The translations under genes and the position numbers were made by a program. Positions 51,488-61,011 of a stretch of 64,000 bases of DNA are shown here, piece by piece. The notes under the pieces were generated by a model. That model had not been told where the DNA came from. It ran no database searches and was given only the letters and a program-made list of their open reading frames with translations. How positions within the stretch are numbered: position 1 is the first letter of the stretch; each line of letters begins with the position of its first letter. Origin of the DNA: Ruminococcus sp. zg-924 (GTDB taxonomy: Bacteria; Bacillota; Clostridia; Oscillospirales; Acutalibacteraceae); the NCBI RefSeq assembly GCF_024433635.1, contig NZ_WNJZ01000008.1, positions 33,839-97,838 of the forward strand, read 5' to 3'.

Positions 51488-53983
51488 CTATATCGTCTTT
51501 ACCCTTTTATTGAGTTTTGCAGATTCTTTGTAGGGTTTGAACAACATATATAGCATACAGATAAGCAATAAAACTGCAACGATAAGACCTATCACATTGA
51601 GATTGCCTGTAAACACAGAACCAATCTGATAAATCATAAGCGATATTACATAAGCAAAACCACACTGATAAAGTATTGCAAAAGCAGTCCATTTTGCCGA
51701 GTTCATTTCACGCTTGATTGCTCCGATTGCAGCAAAGCAAGGTGCGCAAAGCAGGTTAAACGTGAGGAACGAGAAACCGCTGACAGCAGTAAACGCACCG
51801 GCGATATTCTGGTAAACAGTTCCGTCACCGCCACCGTAGAGAATACCCAGAGTTCCGACTATATTTTCTTTTGCAACAAGACCTGTAATTGACGCAACAG
51901 CTGCCTGCCAGTTGCCCCAACCGATAGGATTGAATATCCACGCAATTGCGTTTCCTATTGCGGCAAGAATACTACAATCAATTTGTTCTTCCGTAAGCAT
52001 TTGGAATGAACCGTCAACAAAGCCAAAGTACGTTGTAAACCAAACAAGTATTGTTGAAATCAAGATAATTGTACCGGCTTTTTTGATAAACGACCAGCCA
52101 CGTTCCCACATTGAACGAAGAACATTCCCAACAGTCGGCATATGATAAGCAGGTAATTCCATTACAAACGGAGCAGGCTCACCTGAGAATGGTTTTGTCT
52201 TTTTAAGCATAATTCCGGATATGATGATAGCCGCCATACCCATAAAGTATGCACAGGGAGCTACCCACCAAGCTCCGCCAAAGATTGCGCCTGCAATCAT
52301 TGCAATGAACGGCAGCTTTGCACCACAAGGGATAAACGTAGTTGTCATAATGGTCATTCTGCGGTCACGTTCATTTTCAATTGTTCTTGAAGCCATTATT
52401 CCCGGAACGCCGCATCCTGTGCCGATAAGAACAGGAATAAAGGATTTGCCGGAAAGACCAAATTTACGGAAGATACGGTCAAGTACAAAAGCAATTCTTG
52501 ACATATAACCGCAAGCCTCAAGAAATGCAAGGAAGATAAACAGCACAAGCATCTGTGGTACAAATCCGAGTACTGCACCAAGACCTGCGACAATACCATC
52601 AAGGATTAAACCTTGCAGCCAGTCTGCACAATTTACTGAGTTAAGTCCGTTTTCAATCAATACGGGAATACCGGGAACCCACACGCCGTAATTTGCAGGG
52701 TCAGGCTCTTCACACTCGTATTTTTCATAAACCTCAATAGCGTCTGTAAGCTCTACGCCTGTGAACGTCACATCTTCAGTTGCCAGGGTTTCTTCATCTT
52801 CAATGGTATATTCAGCTGTGTCGTTCGGTAAGAACTGCGAGGAATACGATTTTAAAGATGATAAAGCAACTGATGAGTCAAAGGTTTCAGACTCTGTATT
52901 CAAAGCTTCTGAAAGCTCTTCGCTTCCCTCTTTGTCCAAATCTATAAATGCGTTAACTACGTTTGAAGCATCACCAAACTCTTCTGCTGCCTCTTCACAA
53001 GCTGACGAGCCTATTCCAAGCAGATGCCATCCGTCGCCAAATACTCCGTCATTTGCCCAGTCTGTTGCCAATGTTCCGACGGTGGTTACCGATATAAAGT
53101 AAACAATAAACATAATAACTGCAAATATAGGAAGTGCCGCAAAGCGGTTAGTGACAACCTTATCAATTTTATCTGAAGTGGAAAGCTTACCTGCGCTCTT
53201 CTTTTTGTAACAGCCTTTCATAAGCTGTGCAATATATATGTAACGTTCATTGGTTATGATACTTTCTGCATCATCGTCAAGTTCTTCTTCGGCTGCCTTG
53301 ATATCGTCCTCAATATGACTTAGGGTTGTATCGGGAAGCTTGAGTTGTTCAAGAATTTTGTCGTCACGTTCAAAAATTTTGATTGCGTACCAACGCTGCT
53401 GCTCAGAAGGCATATCGTGAACAGCCGCCTCTTCAATATGAGCAATCGCATGCTCAACAGGTCCTGAAAATGTGTGCATAGGAACCGTCTTTGAATTTTT
53501 CGCCGCATCAATTGCCGCATTGGCCGCTTCCATAACGCCGTTACCTTTCAGGGCTGAAATCTCTACAATTCTACAGCCCAGTTCACGTGAAAGCTCAGCA
53601 ATGTTAATTTTGTCGCCGTTTTTTCTGACAATATCCATCATATTGATAGCAACAACCACAGGAATACCAAGCTCAGTAAGCTGTGTTGTCAGGTACAAGT
53701 TTCTTTCAAGGTTTGTTCCGTCAACTATGTTGAGTATAGCGTCCGGACGTTCTCCTATAAGGTAATTTCGTGCCACAACCTCCTCAAGAGTGTAGGGTGA
53801 AAGAGAATAAATTCCGGGCAGATCAGTAATAACTACACCGTTGTGCTTTTTCAGCTTGCCTTCCTTTTTCTCCACAGTAACACCCGGCCAGTTTCCGACA
53901 AACTGATTTGAACCTGTCAGAGCGTTAAAAAGAGTTGTTTTACCGCAGTTTGGGTTACCTGCAAGGGCAATTCTCAAATCCAT
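51488..53983 (-). CDS. feoB: Ferrous iron transporter FeoB
   Basis: An 831-residue membrane transporter for Fe(II). The N-terminal G domain shows ALAGNPNCGKTTLFNALTG (G1), DLPGIYSL (G3) and NMMD (G4); the rest has two gate motifs with conserved Cys (IGTGCGVPGIMA, LLCAPCFA). An acidic extracytoplasmic insert (about residues 335-440) is present. I start at the second ATG of ATGCATATG because GAGG then has normal spacing. A DtxR-type box lies upstream. Confidence 0.97.
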   Translation of the reverse strand: MDLRIALAGNPNCGKTTLFNALTGSNQFVGNWPGVTVEKKEGKLKKHNGVVITDLPGIYSLSPYTLEEVVARNYLIGERPDAILNIVDGTNLERNLYLTTQLTELGIPVVVAINMMDIVRKNGDKINIAELSRELGCRIVEISALKGNGVMEAANAAIDAAKNSKTVPMHTFSGPVEHAIAHIEEAAVHDMPSEQQRWYAIKIFERDDKILEQLKLPDTTLSHIEDDIKAAEEELDDDAESIITNERYIYIAQLMKGCYKKKSAGKLSTSDKIDKVVTNRFAALPIFAVIMFIVYFISVTTVGTLATDWANDGVFGDGWHLLGIGSSACEEAAEEFGDASNVVNAFIDLDKEGSEELSEALNTESETFDSSVALSSLKSYSSQFLPNDTAEYTIEDEETLATEDVTFTGVELTDAIEVYEKYECEEPDPANYGVWVPGIPVLIENGLNSVNCADWLQGLILDGIVAGLGAVLGFVPQMLVLFIFLAFLEACGYMSRIAFVLDRIFRKFGLSGKSFIPVLIGTGCGVPGIMASRTIENERDRRMTIMTTTFIPCGAKLPFIAMIAGAIFGGAWWVAPCAYFMGMAAIIISGIMLKKTKPFSGEPAPFVMELPAYHMPTVGNVLRSMWERGWSFIKKAGTIILISTILVWFTTYFGFVDGSFQMLTEEQIDCSILAAIGNAIAWIFNPIGWGNWQAAVASITGLVAKENIVGTLGILYGGGDGTVYQNIAGAFTAVSGFSFLTFNLLCAPCFAAIGAIKREMNSAKWTAFAILYQCGFAYVISLMIYQIGSVFTGNLNVIGLIVAVLLLICMLYMLFKPYKESAKLNKRVKTI

Positions 53984-54003
53984 ATGCATTTCCTCACTTT
54001 CAA

Positions 54004-54019
54004 GTTAGTTTTTGCTAAC
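54004..54019. promoter_or_regulatory. DtxR-type operator before feoB
   Basis: GTTAGTTTTTGCTAAC, a near-perfect match to the GTTAGCNNNNGCTAAC palindrome found five times in this region, 21 bp from the feoB start. It implies that feoB has its own iron-regulated promoter in addition to that before feoA. Confidence 0.75.
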
Positions 54020-54160
54020 TTTAATTCATAATTTAATGGGGATTTAACCCCATAAATAACAACCAAATAATTGTATTCTCTTAAATATAAGCAACGATTA
54101 CGTTGCTCAATACAACGTGCTTTTGACTTTACTTTTTAGTATCATTGTTAAAAGTGAAAT

Positions 54161-54382
54161 TTATTCGACTTCTACCATTTCTGCGTCTGCCTTGCGGATT
54201 GAAAGCTCATATCCACGAACAGTTACTTCAACCGGATCGCCCAAGGGCGCAACCTTGCGAATATGTACTTCAACACCCTTTGTGATTCCCATATCCATAA
54301 TGCGGCGCTTTACTGCCCCCTCTCCGTGAAGCTTTACAACCTTGACGGTATCGCCTATTTTTGCCTGTTTCAAAGTTTTCAT
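54161..54382 (-). CDS. feoA: FeoA-domain protein
   Basis: A 73-residue SH3-like FeoA protein, thought to modulate FeoB. Typical motifs are GDTVKVVKLHGEGAVKRRIMDMGITKGVEVHI. It lies between the second feoA and feoB, 178 bp from feoB. Confidence 0.92.
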   Translation of the reverse strand: MKTLKQAKIGDTVKVVKLHGEGAVKRRIMDMGITKGVEVHIRKVAPLGDPVEVTVRGYELSIRKADAEMVEVE

Positions 54383-54428
54383 CTTGCTCTCCTCCTCGTT
54401 AATAATTAAACCAAATTGTCGCAGAAAA

Positions 54429-54641
54429 CTATATCATAATTTTTTGCGCCATTTCTTTACTGATTGCAATGCGGGATTCCTTAACCTTTACTATAACATT
54501 ACCTCCGATTGTGTTAATCACCGTTACGGCTCCACCAACGTTAAAGCCAAGGTTTTCAAGATGTGTTTTCACCTCATTCTTTCCGCTGATTTTCTTGATT
54601 ATATTTTCTTCCCCGATATCTGCCAGTGTTAGCGGCATCAT
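54429..54641 (-). CDS. feoA: Second FeoA-domain protein
   Basis: A 70-residue FeoA protein. LTLADIGEENIIKKISGKNEVKTHLENLGFNVGGAVTV is the family core, with clear differences from the neighbouring FeoA. First gene of the feo operon, directly downstream of two DtxR-type boxes. Duplicate feoA genes before feoB are common in Clostridia. Confidence 0.9.
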   Translation of the reverse strand: MMPLTLADIGEENIIKKISGKNEVKTHLENLGFNVGGAVTVINTIGGNVIVKVKESRIAISKEMAQKIMI

Positions 54642-54667
54642 TTTTACACCTTCTTCAATTTACAGTA

Positions 54668-54718
54668 GATTAGCATACGCTAACTACAAAGCCAAAAAAT
54701 CAGTTAGCTTTCGCTAAC
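54668..54718. promoter_or_regulatory. feoA promoter with two DtxR-type operators
   Basis: On the minus strand TTGGCT and TAATCT, 17 bp apart, form a promoter. One box (54670-54683, TTAGCATACGCTAA) overlaps the -10 and a perfect box (54703-54718, GTTAGCTTTCGCTAAC) lies just upstream of the -35. This is the layout of metal-dependent repression. Confidence 0.75.
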
Positions 54719-54810
54719 CAGATAATAGTATAACTTTAATAAGTGAAACTGTCAACACTATTTTCCCTGTTATTTCTTTAATTTGAAAAATTCAGCAAGT
54801 TCAACAATAA

Positions 54811-54826
54811 GTTAGCTCTCGCTAAC
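54811..54826. promoter_or_regulatory. DtxR-type operator in the divergent spacer
   Basis: GTTAGCTCTCGCTAAC, a perfect copy of the palindrome. It lies between the feoA promoter and the regulator gene and may serve both, or the regulator's own promoter (TTGATT-17-TATGCT at about 54902-54930). Confidence 0.75.
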
Positions 54827-54983
54827 CTGTATTACTATACAAGTTTTAGGTAGATTTTGTTATCAAATACTCTCTCTTGCACAATGCATGGGCATCAATT
54901 GCTTGATTTTAATTAATGTTTGTGTTATGCTATTCTAAATTAAATTGTAATTGATTTCAATCAATTATTTTGGAGGAATTTGT

Positions 54984-55361
54984 ATGCGTCTACAGGAATC
55001 CGGTGAAATGTACCTGGAAACCATCTACATTTTATCTAAAAAGCACGGTGCTGTACGTTCTATTGACGTCGGTGAATATATGGGGTTCTCAAAACCCAGC
55101 GTCAGCCGTGCTATAGGTATTCTTAAAAACGGAGGTTATGTTACTTCCAATTCAGACGGTTTTTTGTTGCTGACTGATGTTGGTCTTGAAGTTGCACATA
55201 AAATTTACGAAAGACACACAATGCTTACCAATTTTTTAATGTATCTTGGTGTAAGCGAAAAAACCGCAGAAACGGACGCCTGCAAAATTGAACACTATAT
55301 TAGTGATGAAACCTTTGAGGCTATGAAACAACATGCTAAAAAATACAAAAAAGAGATTTAA
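54984..55361 (+). CDS. DtxR/MntR-family metal-dependent regulator
   Basis: A 125-residue regulator. Residues 1-60 form a winged helix (EMYLETIYILSKKHGAVRSIDVGEYMGFSKPSVSRAIGIL) and 65-125 a metal-binding dimer domain (HKIYERHTMLTNFL, DACKIEHYISDETF). No SH3 domain, like MntR or short IdeR homologues. The start at ATGCGT follows GGAGG; a longer frame to 54951 lacks one. Divergent from feoA and next to its palindromic boxes, so the feo genes are its likely targets. Fe or Mn specificity cannot be decided. Confidence 0.9.
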   Translation: MRLQESGEMYLETIYILSKKHGAVRSIDVGEYMGFSKPSVSRAIGILKNGGYVTSNSDGFLLLTDVGLEVAHKIYERHTMLTNFLMYLGVSEKTAETDACKIEHYISDETFEAMKQHAKKYKKEI

Positions 55362-55402
55362 ATCACAATCACCCGCATATCGGCAATATCATTAAGTTAA
55401 GG

Positions 55403-55441
55403 AACAAGACACTCACTATTATAGTGGGTGCCTTGTTTTTT
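55403..55441 (+). terminator. Terminator of the regulator gene
   Basis: Long arms (55403-55418 and 55422-55437 approximately) with T-run, 41 bp after the DtxR-type gene. The rest of the gap to 55674 holds only the relic below. Confidence 0.85.
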
Positions 55442-55539
55442 AGAATATTCTTTAATAAATAAATTGACGAAATGCGCTCTATGATTTATGTTCTCATATT
55501 TTCCTATTCGATAGATACTTTCTTTCACTGCCTGTTTCT

Positions 55540-55662
55540 ATGCAGATAGAACTGCATAAGCATAACGACTATATTCATACAGCCGCCGAGCTGCACCGCC
55601 GGGTAGATGCTATCAAAGCATACAACCGTCAAGTGCAGCTCAGCGAAGAGATTAAATTTTAA
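55540..55662 (+). pseudogene. Unidentified protein C-terminal relic
   Basis: A 40-codon plus-strand frame (MQIELHKHNDYIHTAAELHR...) with no ribosome site but good protein-like composition; the frame continues upstream without stop for at least 15 codons. It is reminiscent of the C-termini of mobilisation proteins, but I cannot identify it. Probably a fragment. Confidence 0.35.
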
Positions 55663-55674
55663 ATCATTCAACGA

Positions 55675-58401
55675 TTATTCTGTATTTTTCAGTGCTTGAT
55701 CCATAGGTATTTTTTTAATTCTCCTAAAATCCAAGAGCGCAACTATTAAATAACCAATCAGCACAAACAGGAACATCTTTGCATATCCGACCGGGCTGAT
55801 TTGAAATGTGAACCATCCGCTGTACTCCAACATAATTGCCTCCCACGCCTTGCTCATTACAAGCGAGCCAAGCAAAACGCTTATGGCATCTGCAATCAGC
55901 AGGATTATGGTCGTGGATTTCAGATACAGACTTGCAATTTCTCGGTTTTCGTAGCCGAGAATCTTTGTCATAGAAATGGCGTTCTCGTTTTTCTCAATAA
56001 TAATCTTGCTCAACAGATAAATCATCACTGCCGACAGAAGAACACACAGCACTTGGAAATACTGCATATACGAGCCCATTGAGTGGTCAAGCTGATCGCA
56101 CATCTTTGTGATATCCTGCTCGGTAATTACTGTGGCAATGTTATCCTCGCTTATATCGGTAATTTCTGTATTGGACAGGTATCCGCTGAACTCGTCTTTC
56201 TCCAAATCAAAAGCTGTGCGAAACTCATCAATCGGCATAAAAACCGAAATGTTCAGGGACTTATCATAAAAGCCTGCAACCTTAAAGGAATACTGCTTGT
56301 TCTCATACTTTTCGTCAAGCGTAACTGTGTCACCAAGAGAAACGCCGTATTTTTCAGAAAATGAATTTGAGATGTAAACCTCGCCGTCCTGCAAAGACTG
56401 CAAATCTTTAATGTTTACATATTTGCTGTTATCTGCAATGCCGTAAACGGAGATTTCTTCGTTGAGAGCGTCGCTCTTTCTTTGCAGGGAATTCATACAA
56501 AACGGCTCGGCATCGTTGTTTTCTGTAGTGACAACATTTCCGTCCTTATCCTCATAGGAATTCAGCACATACTGATAGTTTGAGAACATCATATCCCCTG
56601 CATTTTCCTTGTAATAATCAAGCGTTTCGGGCATTCCTACCGCCATTGCCATCATTATCATAATGAAAAATACACCGAAGAACAAAATCAGGTAATTGGG
56701 GATATTCTGGAAGATGATGCGTAGACGGAATCGGCGGAAGAACTTCCACTTAGGCAAACGCATAGCTTTTTTTCTTCTGTTCTTTTTCAAATCACCACGC
56801 AAAAATTGCAGAGGTGTATGCTGCATCTTCTTTAAGATTATTAACAGATTGACAACAAACATCAGCACCAGCGGAATCAGCGTTGTTTTAATAAATGCGT
56901 CCGTGTTCCATATGGTTTCGTATGCAGGCAGACTGTAACTGTTGTAATACATAGACACTACAACATTTTTGAAAACAGTGTAGCCGAGAACATTGCCGAC
57001 CGCCGCCGAAATCAACGTTACAATCACAGGCATAGCAAGGTAGTGTCTGACAAGCTCACCTTTAGTGTAACCTGAGGCACGTAAAGTTCCGATAGTTTTT
57101 GATTCCTTTGTGATGGTATTGCTTATGGTCACTGCAAAAATGAAAGCAATAATGATAATAAAAATATCCAGCAGAACGCCGCCCATAGCTACATCGCTGC
57201 CCATATCATCTGTCGCAAAATTTATAGCCTGATTGGCGTATTTGGGCAGATAATTCTCAAGCCCGTTCTCAAAAACCACAGTCTGAGTCATAAGTGCAGG
57301 GAGCAAATTGTCAGATAGCTTCTTTTCTGCATTTTCATCAGTAGGTTTATTTATGTACTGCCAAGCGTAGTTGTAATGAACATCACTTTTAAAACGGTCA
57401 AAGCCTTCGTCGGTCACCATTGCCACATTGAATTTTAGCGCATCAAACATTAAATCCGTGTTTTTTTCATGCAGTGTGGAATAGTTGACATAAGCGATAA
57501 GTCCGACGATACGGAAGCTTTTTGAGCCTATGGTAATATTGTCACCGACCTTTACACCCACATTATCTGCGTGCATACGGTCAATTGCGATTTCGTCATC
57601 TGCTTCGGGAACTCTGCCGTCCATCAGGCAGGCAAGGTTGATATTCTCGGTTTTTGCAAACACTCGAACCGTTCCGTCAATCTCACCGTCGTTATTGTTG
57701 TCCTCATCCTCGTTACGGAAGAAATTTTCGTAAAGCTTTACAGGCACAGGCTGAAAATCGGGATCATTTAATTCGTATTTTTCCTCCGCATCGGCATACT
57801 TTTCATCAATCTCCGTCAAAATATCGTCCCACGCTTCATCATAGGCACTTTGATATGCTTCATCGTAGGCTTTGTTATACTTCTCTTCGTAGGCTTTATC
57901 GTATGCTGTCTGATAATCACCGTTCTGTTTTGCCTGCTCAATCGCCGCAGGAAGCATAGCGGCAATCTCAGTTTCATTCATTCCCTGCGCCGCAAGTCCG
58001 CTTTTGATTTGTGCGGCAAATGCTTCGTTAAATTCGGTGGCAAAATTTTTATCAAATTCCTTGGTAAATTCCGCTTTGAATTCGTCTTCAAATTTTTCGT
58101 CAAGCTCTGCCTTGGCTTCGTCGGTATAGTACGCTTTTACATCAGCCTTTTCACCGGTTGAAATGGCAGAAAGCAATTCTGCATCTGCTTTTTCGTTGAG
58201 CTCAAAGTGGCCGTCCTCCAGCTTGTATTCCGAAATGCCGTTGTTTGCCGCCGCCATCATACTTTCGTTTGCCACATACATTCCTGATACAAATCCTATG
58301 ACAAGAATCAGAAACAAACTGACTACAAGATACTTGCGCCAATCACCAAGCAGTTCCTTTGGAATACGTTTTACGAGCGGATTATGAATTTTCTTTTTCA
58401 T
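55675..58401 (-). CDS. FtsX-family ABC transporter permease
   Basis: A 908-residue permease with an N-terminal span, a large extracytoplasmic domain (about 45-390), then about three spans, a second extracytoplasmic domain and four more, the double-FtsX layout of MacB-like and antimicrobial-peptide exporters. The first extracytoplasmic domain has a long acidic helical insert (residues 60-200) with imperfect repeats such as YDEAYQSAYDEAW, unusual for the family. The start at 58401 follows GGAG. It pairs with the ATPase gene next to it. Confidence 0.88.
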   Translation of the reverse strand: MKKKIHNPLVKRIPKELLGDWRKYLVVSLFLILVIGFVSGMYVANESMMAAANNGISEYKLEDGHFELNEKADAELLSAISTGEKADVKAYYTDEAKAELDEKFEDEFKAEFTKEFDKNFATEFNEAFAAQIKSGLAAQGMNETEIAAMLPAAIEQAKQNGDYQTAYDKAYEEKYNKAYDEAYQSAYDEAWDDILTEIDEKYADAEEKYELNDPDFQPVPVKLYENFFRNEDEDNNNDGEIDGTVRVFAKTENINLACLMDGRVPEADDEIAIDRMHADNVGVKVGDNITIGSKSFRIVGLIAYVNYSTLHEKNTDLMFDALKFNVAMVTDEGFDRFKSDVHYNYAWQYINKPTDENAEKKLSDNLLPALMTQTVVFENGLENYLPKYANQAINFATDDMGSDVAMGGVLLDIFIIIIAFIFAVTISNTITKESKTIGTLRASGYTKGELVRHYLAMPVIVTLISAAVGNVLGYTVFKNVVVSMYYNSYSLPAYETIWNTDAFIKTTLIPLVLMFVVNLLIILKKMQHTPLQFLRGDLKKNRRKKAMRLPKWKFFRRFRLRIIFQNIPNYLILFFGVFFIMIMMAMAVGMPETLDYYKENAGDMMFSNYQYVLNSYEDKDGNVVTTENNDAEPFCMNSLQRKSDALNEEISVYGIADNSKYVNIKDLQSLQDGEVYISNSFSEKYGVSLGDTVTLDEKYENKQYSFKVAGFYDKSLNISVFMPIDEFRTAFDLEKDEFSGYLSNTEITDISEDNIATVITEQDITKMCDQLDHSMGSYMQYFQVLCVLLSAVMIYLLSKIIIEKNENAISMTKILGYENREIASLYLKSTTIILLIADAISVLLGSLVMSKAWEAIMLEYSGWFTFQISPVGYAKMFLFVLIGYLIVALLDFRRIKKIPMDQALKNTE

Positions 58402-58415
58402 ACTTGTTCCACTCC

Positions 58416-59132
58416 TTACCATTCCAGCTCGGCAGCGGAAATTTTGTGGTCATTATGCTCGTTCAGGCGTACCTTGCCGTCGCGCAGCTTTACGATATGA
58501 TCTGCCATACCCTTAATAGCCTCATTATGCGTGACCATAATGACAGTATTTTTATATTTGGCATTGATATCCCCGATTAGCTTAAGGATTTCCTTAGAGG
58601 TGGTATAATCCAGCGCACCTGTCGGCTCGTCGCAGAGCAGAATATCGGGATTTTTGACAATCGCTCTGCCGATAGAAACACGCTGCTGTTGACCGCCTGA
58701 CAGCTGATTGGGCAGCTTATGGCGGTGTTCATAAAGCCCGAGCGTATTTAGCAGTTCGTCAATATCCAGTGGATTGTCCGAAAGATATGCCCCCACCTCG
58801 ATATTTTCTTTTACATTCAGGTTTCCGATAAGGTTGTAAAGCTGGAATACATAGCCCAAGTGCTTACGGCGATATTGCGTCAAACGCTTTTCACCCAAAT
58901 CCTCCAATTTGTCACCGCCGATAGAGATATATCCGGAGTCAGCGTTGTCGATACCTCCAATGATATTTAGCAAAGTGGATTTTCCCGAACCCGAAGGACC
59001 GAGAAGCACACAAAACTCGCCTTTTTCTACTGAAAAGCTTAAGCCCTTGAGCACTTCCTGACGGGTTTCTCCGCTGCCAAAGGATTTCTTTAAATCTACA
59101 ATTTTCAAAAAATTCTTTTCTGTATCTGACAT
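58416..59132 (-). CDS. ABC transporter ATP-binding protein (MacB/LolD-type)
   Basis: A 238-residue ATPase. Walker A GPSGSGKST, Q loop (FQLYNL), signature LSGGQQQRV, Walker B ILLCDEPTGALD and H loop MVTHN are intact. Such subunits pair with FtsX-family permeases. It forms an operon with the HMA-domain gene upstream and the permease downstream. Confidence 0.94.
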   Translation of the reverse strand: MSDTEKNFLKIVDLKKSFGSGETRQEVLKGLSFSVEKGEFCVLLGPSGSGKSTLLNIIGGIDNADSGYISIGGDKLEDLGEKRLTQYRRKHLGYVFQLYNLIGNLNVKENIEVGAYLSDNPLDIDELLNTLGLYEHRHKLPNQLSGGQQQRVSIGRAIVKNPDILLCDEPTGALDYTTSKEILKLIGDINAKYKNTVIMVTHNEAIKGMADHIVKLRDGKVRLNEHNDHKISAAELEW

Positions 59133-59150
59133 AATAAATTCTGTCCTTTC

Positions 59151-59405
59151 TTATCTGTGAAACAACGAAAAGCCTTTTTTCTCATAAGGCTCGGTATGTA
59201 TTGCTGTAACGTTATATCCTGATTTTCCGATAACCTCTTTCAGTTTTTCTTCGTCAAGGGTTGACTGTGCAATAATTTCCGTTTTCCCTTTACTGTGAGA
59301 AGATGTGACCTTCTTCACGGCAAAATTCTGCCGCACTGCGTCATTGACGTGCGCCTCGCACATTCCGCAAGCCATACCTTCGATATCTAATGTGATTTTT
59401 ATCAT
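59151..59405 (-). CDS. HMA-domain metal-binding protein
   Basis: An 84-residue protein, almost entirely a heavy-metal-associated domain (ITLDIEGMACGMCEAHVNDAVR with the MxCxMC loop). Usually such proteins carry copper; placement behind a DtxR-type box and before an ABC exporter is uncommon. The start follows GGAGG. A C-terminal basic tail (YEKKGFSLFHR) extends the domain. Confidence 0.9.
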   Translation of the reverse strand: MIKITLDIEGMACGMCEAHVNDAVRQNFAVKKVTSSHSKGKTEIIAQSTLDEEKLKEVIGKSGYNVTAIHTEPYEKKGFSLFHR

Positions 59406-59452
59406 AATGATTTCCTCCAATCAATTGCTTTTAGTTGCCTCAGCATATTTAG

Positions 59453-59468
59453 GTTAGCAACAGCTAAC
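59453..59468. promoter_or_regulatory. DtxR-type operator before the HMA-ABC operon
   Basis: GTTAGCAACAGCTAAC, a perfect palindrome copy, 48 bp upstream of the HMA start. It links the HMA-ABC operon to the regulator at 54984. Confidence 0.78.
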
Positions 59469-59481
59469 CATGCAGTACAAT

Positions 59482-59510
59482 AAAAGCGACCACCGTGCGT
59501 TAGCGGCCGC
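59482..59510 (-). terminator. Terminator between the two ABC operons
   Basis: On the minus strand GCGGCCGC (59103-offset arm at 59503-59510) pairs with GTGGTCGC (59486-59493) through two G-U pairs, followed by TTTTATTG. It separates the second ABC cassette from the HMA-ABC operon. Confidence 0.6.
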
Positions 59511-59858
59511 CAACTTTGTGTTTAGTATATCACAGAAAAATTCCTTTTGTCAAGATACGGCAGTAATGTTTAAAATCTTTGAGCTGAGTTATAAATTTCA
59601 TGTCTTGCAAGTGCTTTGCAGGACTCAATCGCATCATCATTTGGCGCATCGTTGCAGATTACCGTACCATACCTAAAAATGATAGTAAAGGTATATTTTA
59701 AAAATTTACAAATAAGCAAATAACAGAGCCGGATATAAAATACCGACTCTGATCTGTATACCGTCTTATCCAATCGACCACTTCGGGCAATAGAGAGGGA
59801 AGTTTTGCTCACAAGTCCATCGGTTCTGCGGCTAAAGCGTCTAGCTCTGTGATGATGG
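59511..59858. other. Gene-free spacer
   Basis: 348 bp between the permease stop and the terminator. A 98-codon minus-strand frame is rich in Arg/His/Ser and looks spurious. I see no RNA gene, repeat or promoter. Confidence 0.5.
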
Positions 59859-61007
59859 TTATTCAATCATTATTTCTTTAATTGAAATCTTCTTTATTCT
59901 TTCAGAATACACATACATCAAAATTTCATAAATCAGTATAAAAGCAACAAGTGAAATAATCATAACAGGAAAATCAAATTCATAAATAGGCATACCCTCA
60001 AAATCTTTAAATACAATATCCACCATAATCCGAAGCAAGACGTACTGATACACTGTTCCAATGGCAAAGCCAATATAGGACATTGGTCTGTATCCGCTGA
60101 GAATTGCCTTGCAGCAGTCTTTTTGTGAATAGCCAAAAACCTGCATCATAGCTATTGTTCTTGTATTTCCATTGATAACTGTTGTGATAGCGAGGAACAT
60201 CGTTGTAAATGCCAGAACAAGACCGATAATCAGTATCATTGCCCCCATCATTTCGCTTGACAGGTCTTTCATACTAAAGGACATCTGTGTCATAGCGGAA
60301 AAGGAGAAAGAAGCAAATATTATGAAAAATACAAGTACTTTCTTGCTTTTTAAGGTATTTCTTTTCAGGTCATCCACAAAAGAATACTCGCTGTGTTTAT
60401 CCTTTTTATGCTTCTTAACTTTGGCTAAGGATTTAAAATCCTCTTTTAATAGTGATAATACGGGTCTCTTTAATTTGCACCAGGCATAGCTAATGGCAAG
60501 CAGAGAGAAACCGACTGTCGGCAATATAACAAAATAAAGAAAAATAATTGGATGAAAGTTTATTGCTATCTCCGGAAGAATTTTATCTTTATTTTGTAAG
60601 GCATAAAGCCATGGCATCAGCAGAAATGCTCCGCCGAAACCAATCACAGTTCCAATAAACGCACTTATTCCAAATACCCAAAAGCTTTTTGCGATTTTTA
60701 GATTTGAATACCCTAAAGCCTTTAAGATACCAAGCTCCTTTTTGTGGGTATCAATATAATGCTTGATATAAAACATAAGCATAACCGCTGAAGTGATCAA
60801 CAGACAACCGCCGCTTACAAGACAAACCACCTTTGCCGTCGATACCTGAGCGTTATAATAAATTAAAGATAATTCTGATGTTATTTCACTTTCAATGGAC
60901 TGAACATCAAAATAAAAGTTCAAAAACATAGTACATACAAGTACGGCACAGCAGGCGATGATGGAAATGCCGATGAGCTTTGCAGCGTTTTTTATTCCTA
61001 TAAGCAT
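59859..61007 (-). CDS. FtsX-family permease (second cassette)
   Basis: A 382-residue permease with about eight spans in two sets of four, the duplicated FtsX-domain layout without a large extracytoplasmic domain. HKKELGILKALGYSNLKIAKSF and MQVFGYSQKDCCKAIL are the coupling helices. The ATG at 61007 follows GGTGATGAG. Shorter than the first permease (908 residues). Confidence 0.88.
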   Translation of the reverse strand: MLIGIKNAAKLIGISIIACCAVLVCTMFLNFYFDVQSIESEITSELSLIYYNAQVSTAKVVCLVSGGCLLITSAVMLMFYIKHYIDTHKKELGILKALGYSNLKIAKSFWVFGISAFIGTVIGFGGAFLLMPWLYALQNKDKILPEIAINFHPIIFLYFVILPTVGFSLLAISYAWCKLKRPVLSLLKEDFKSLAKVKKHKKDKHSEYSFVDDLKRNTLKSKKVLVFFIIFASFSFSAMTQMSFSMKDLSSEMMGAMILIIGLVLAFTTMFLAITTVINGNTRTIAMMQVFGYSQKDCCKAILSGYRPMSYIGFAIGTVYQYVLLRIMVDIVFKDFEGMPIYEFDFPVMIISLVAFILIYEILMYVYSERIKKISIKEIMIE

Positions 61008-61011
61008 CTCA

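Noticed and set aside
59570..59866. 98-codon frame in the ABC spacer
   Set aside because: Composition not protein-like and no ribosome site.
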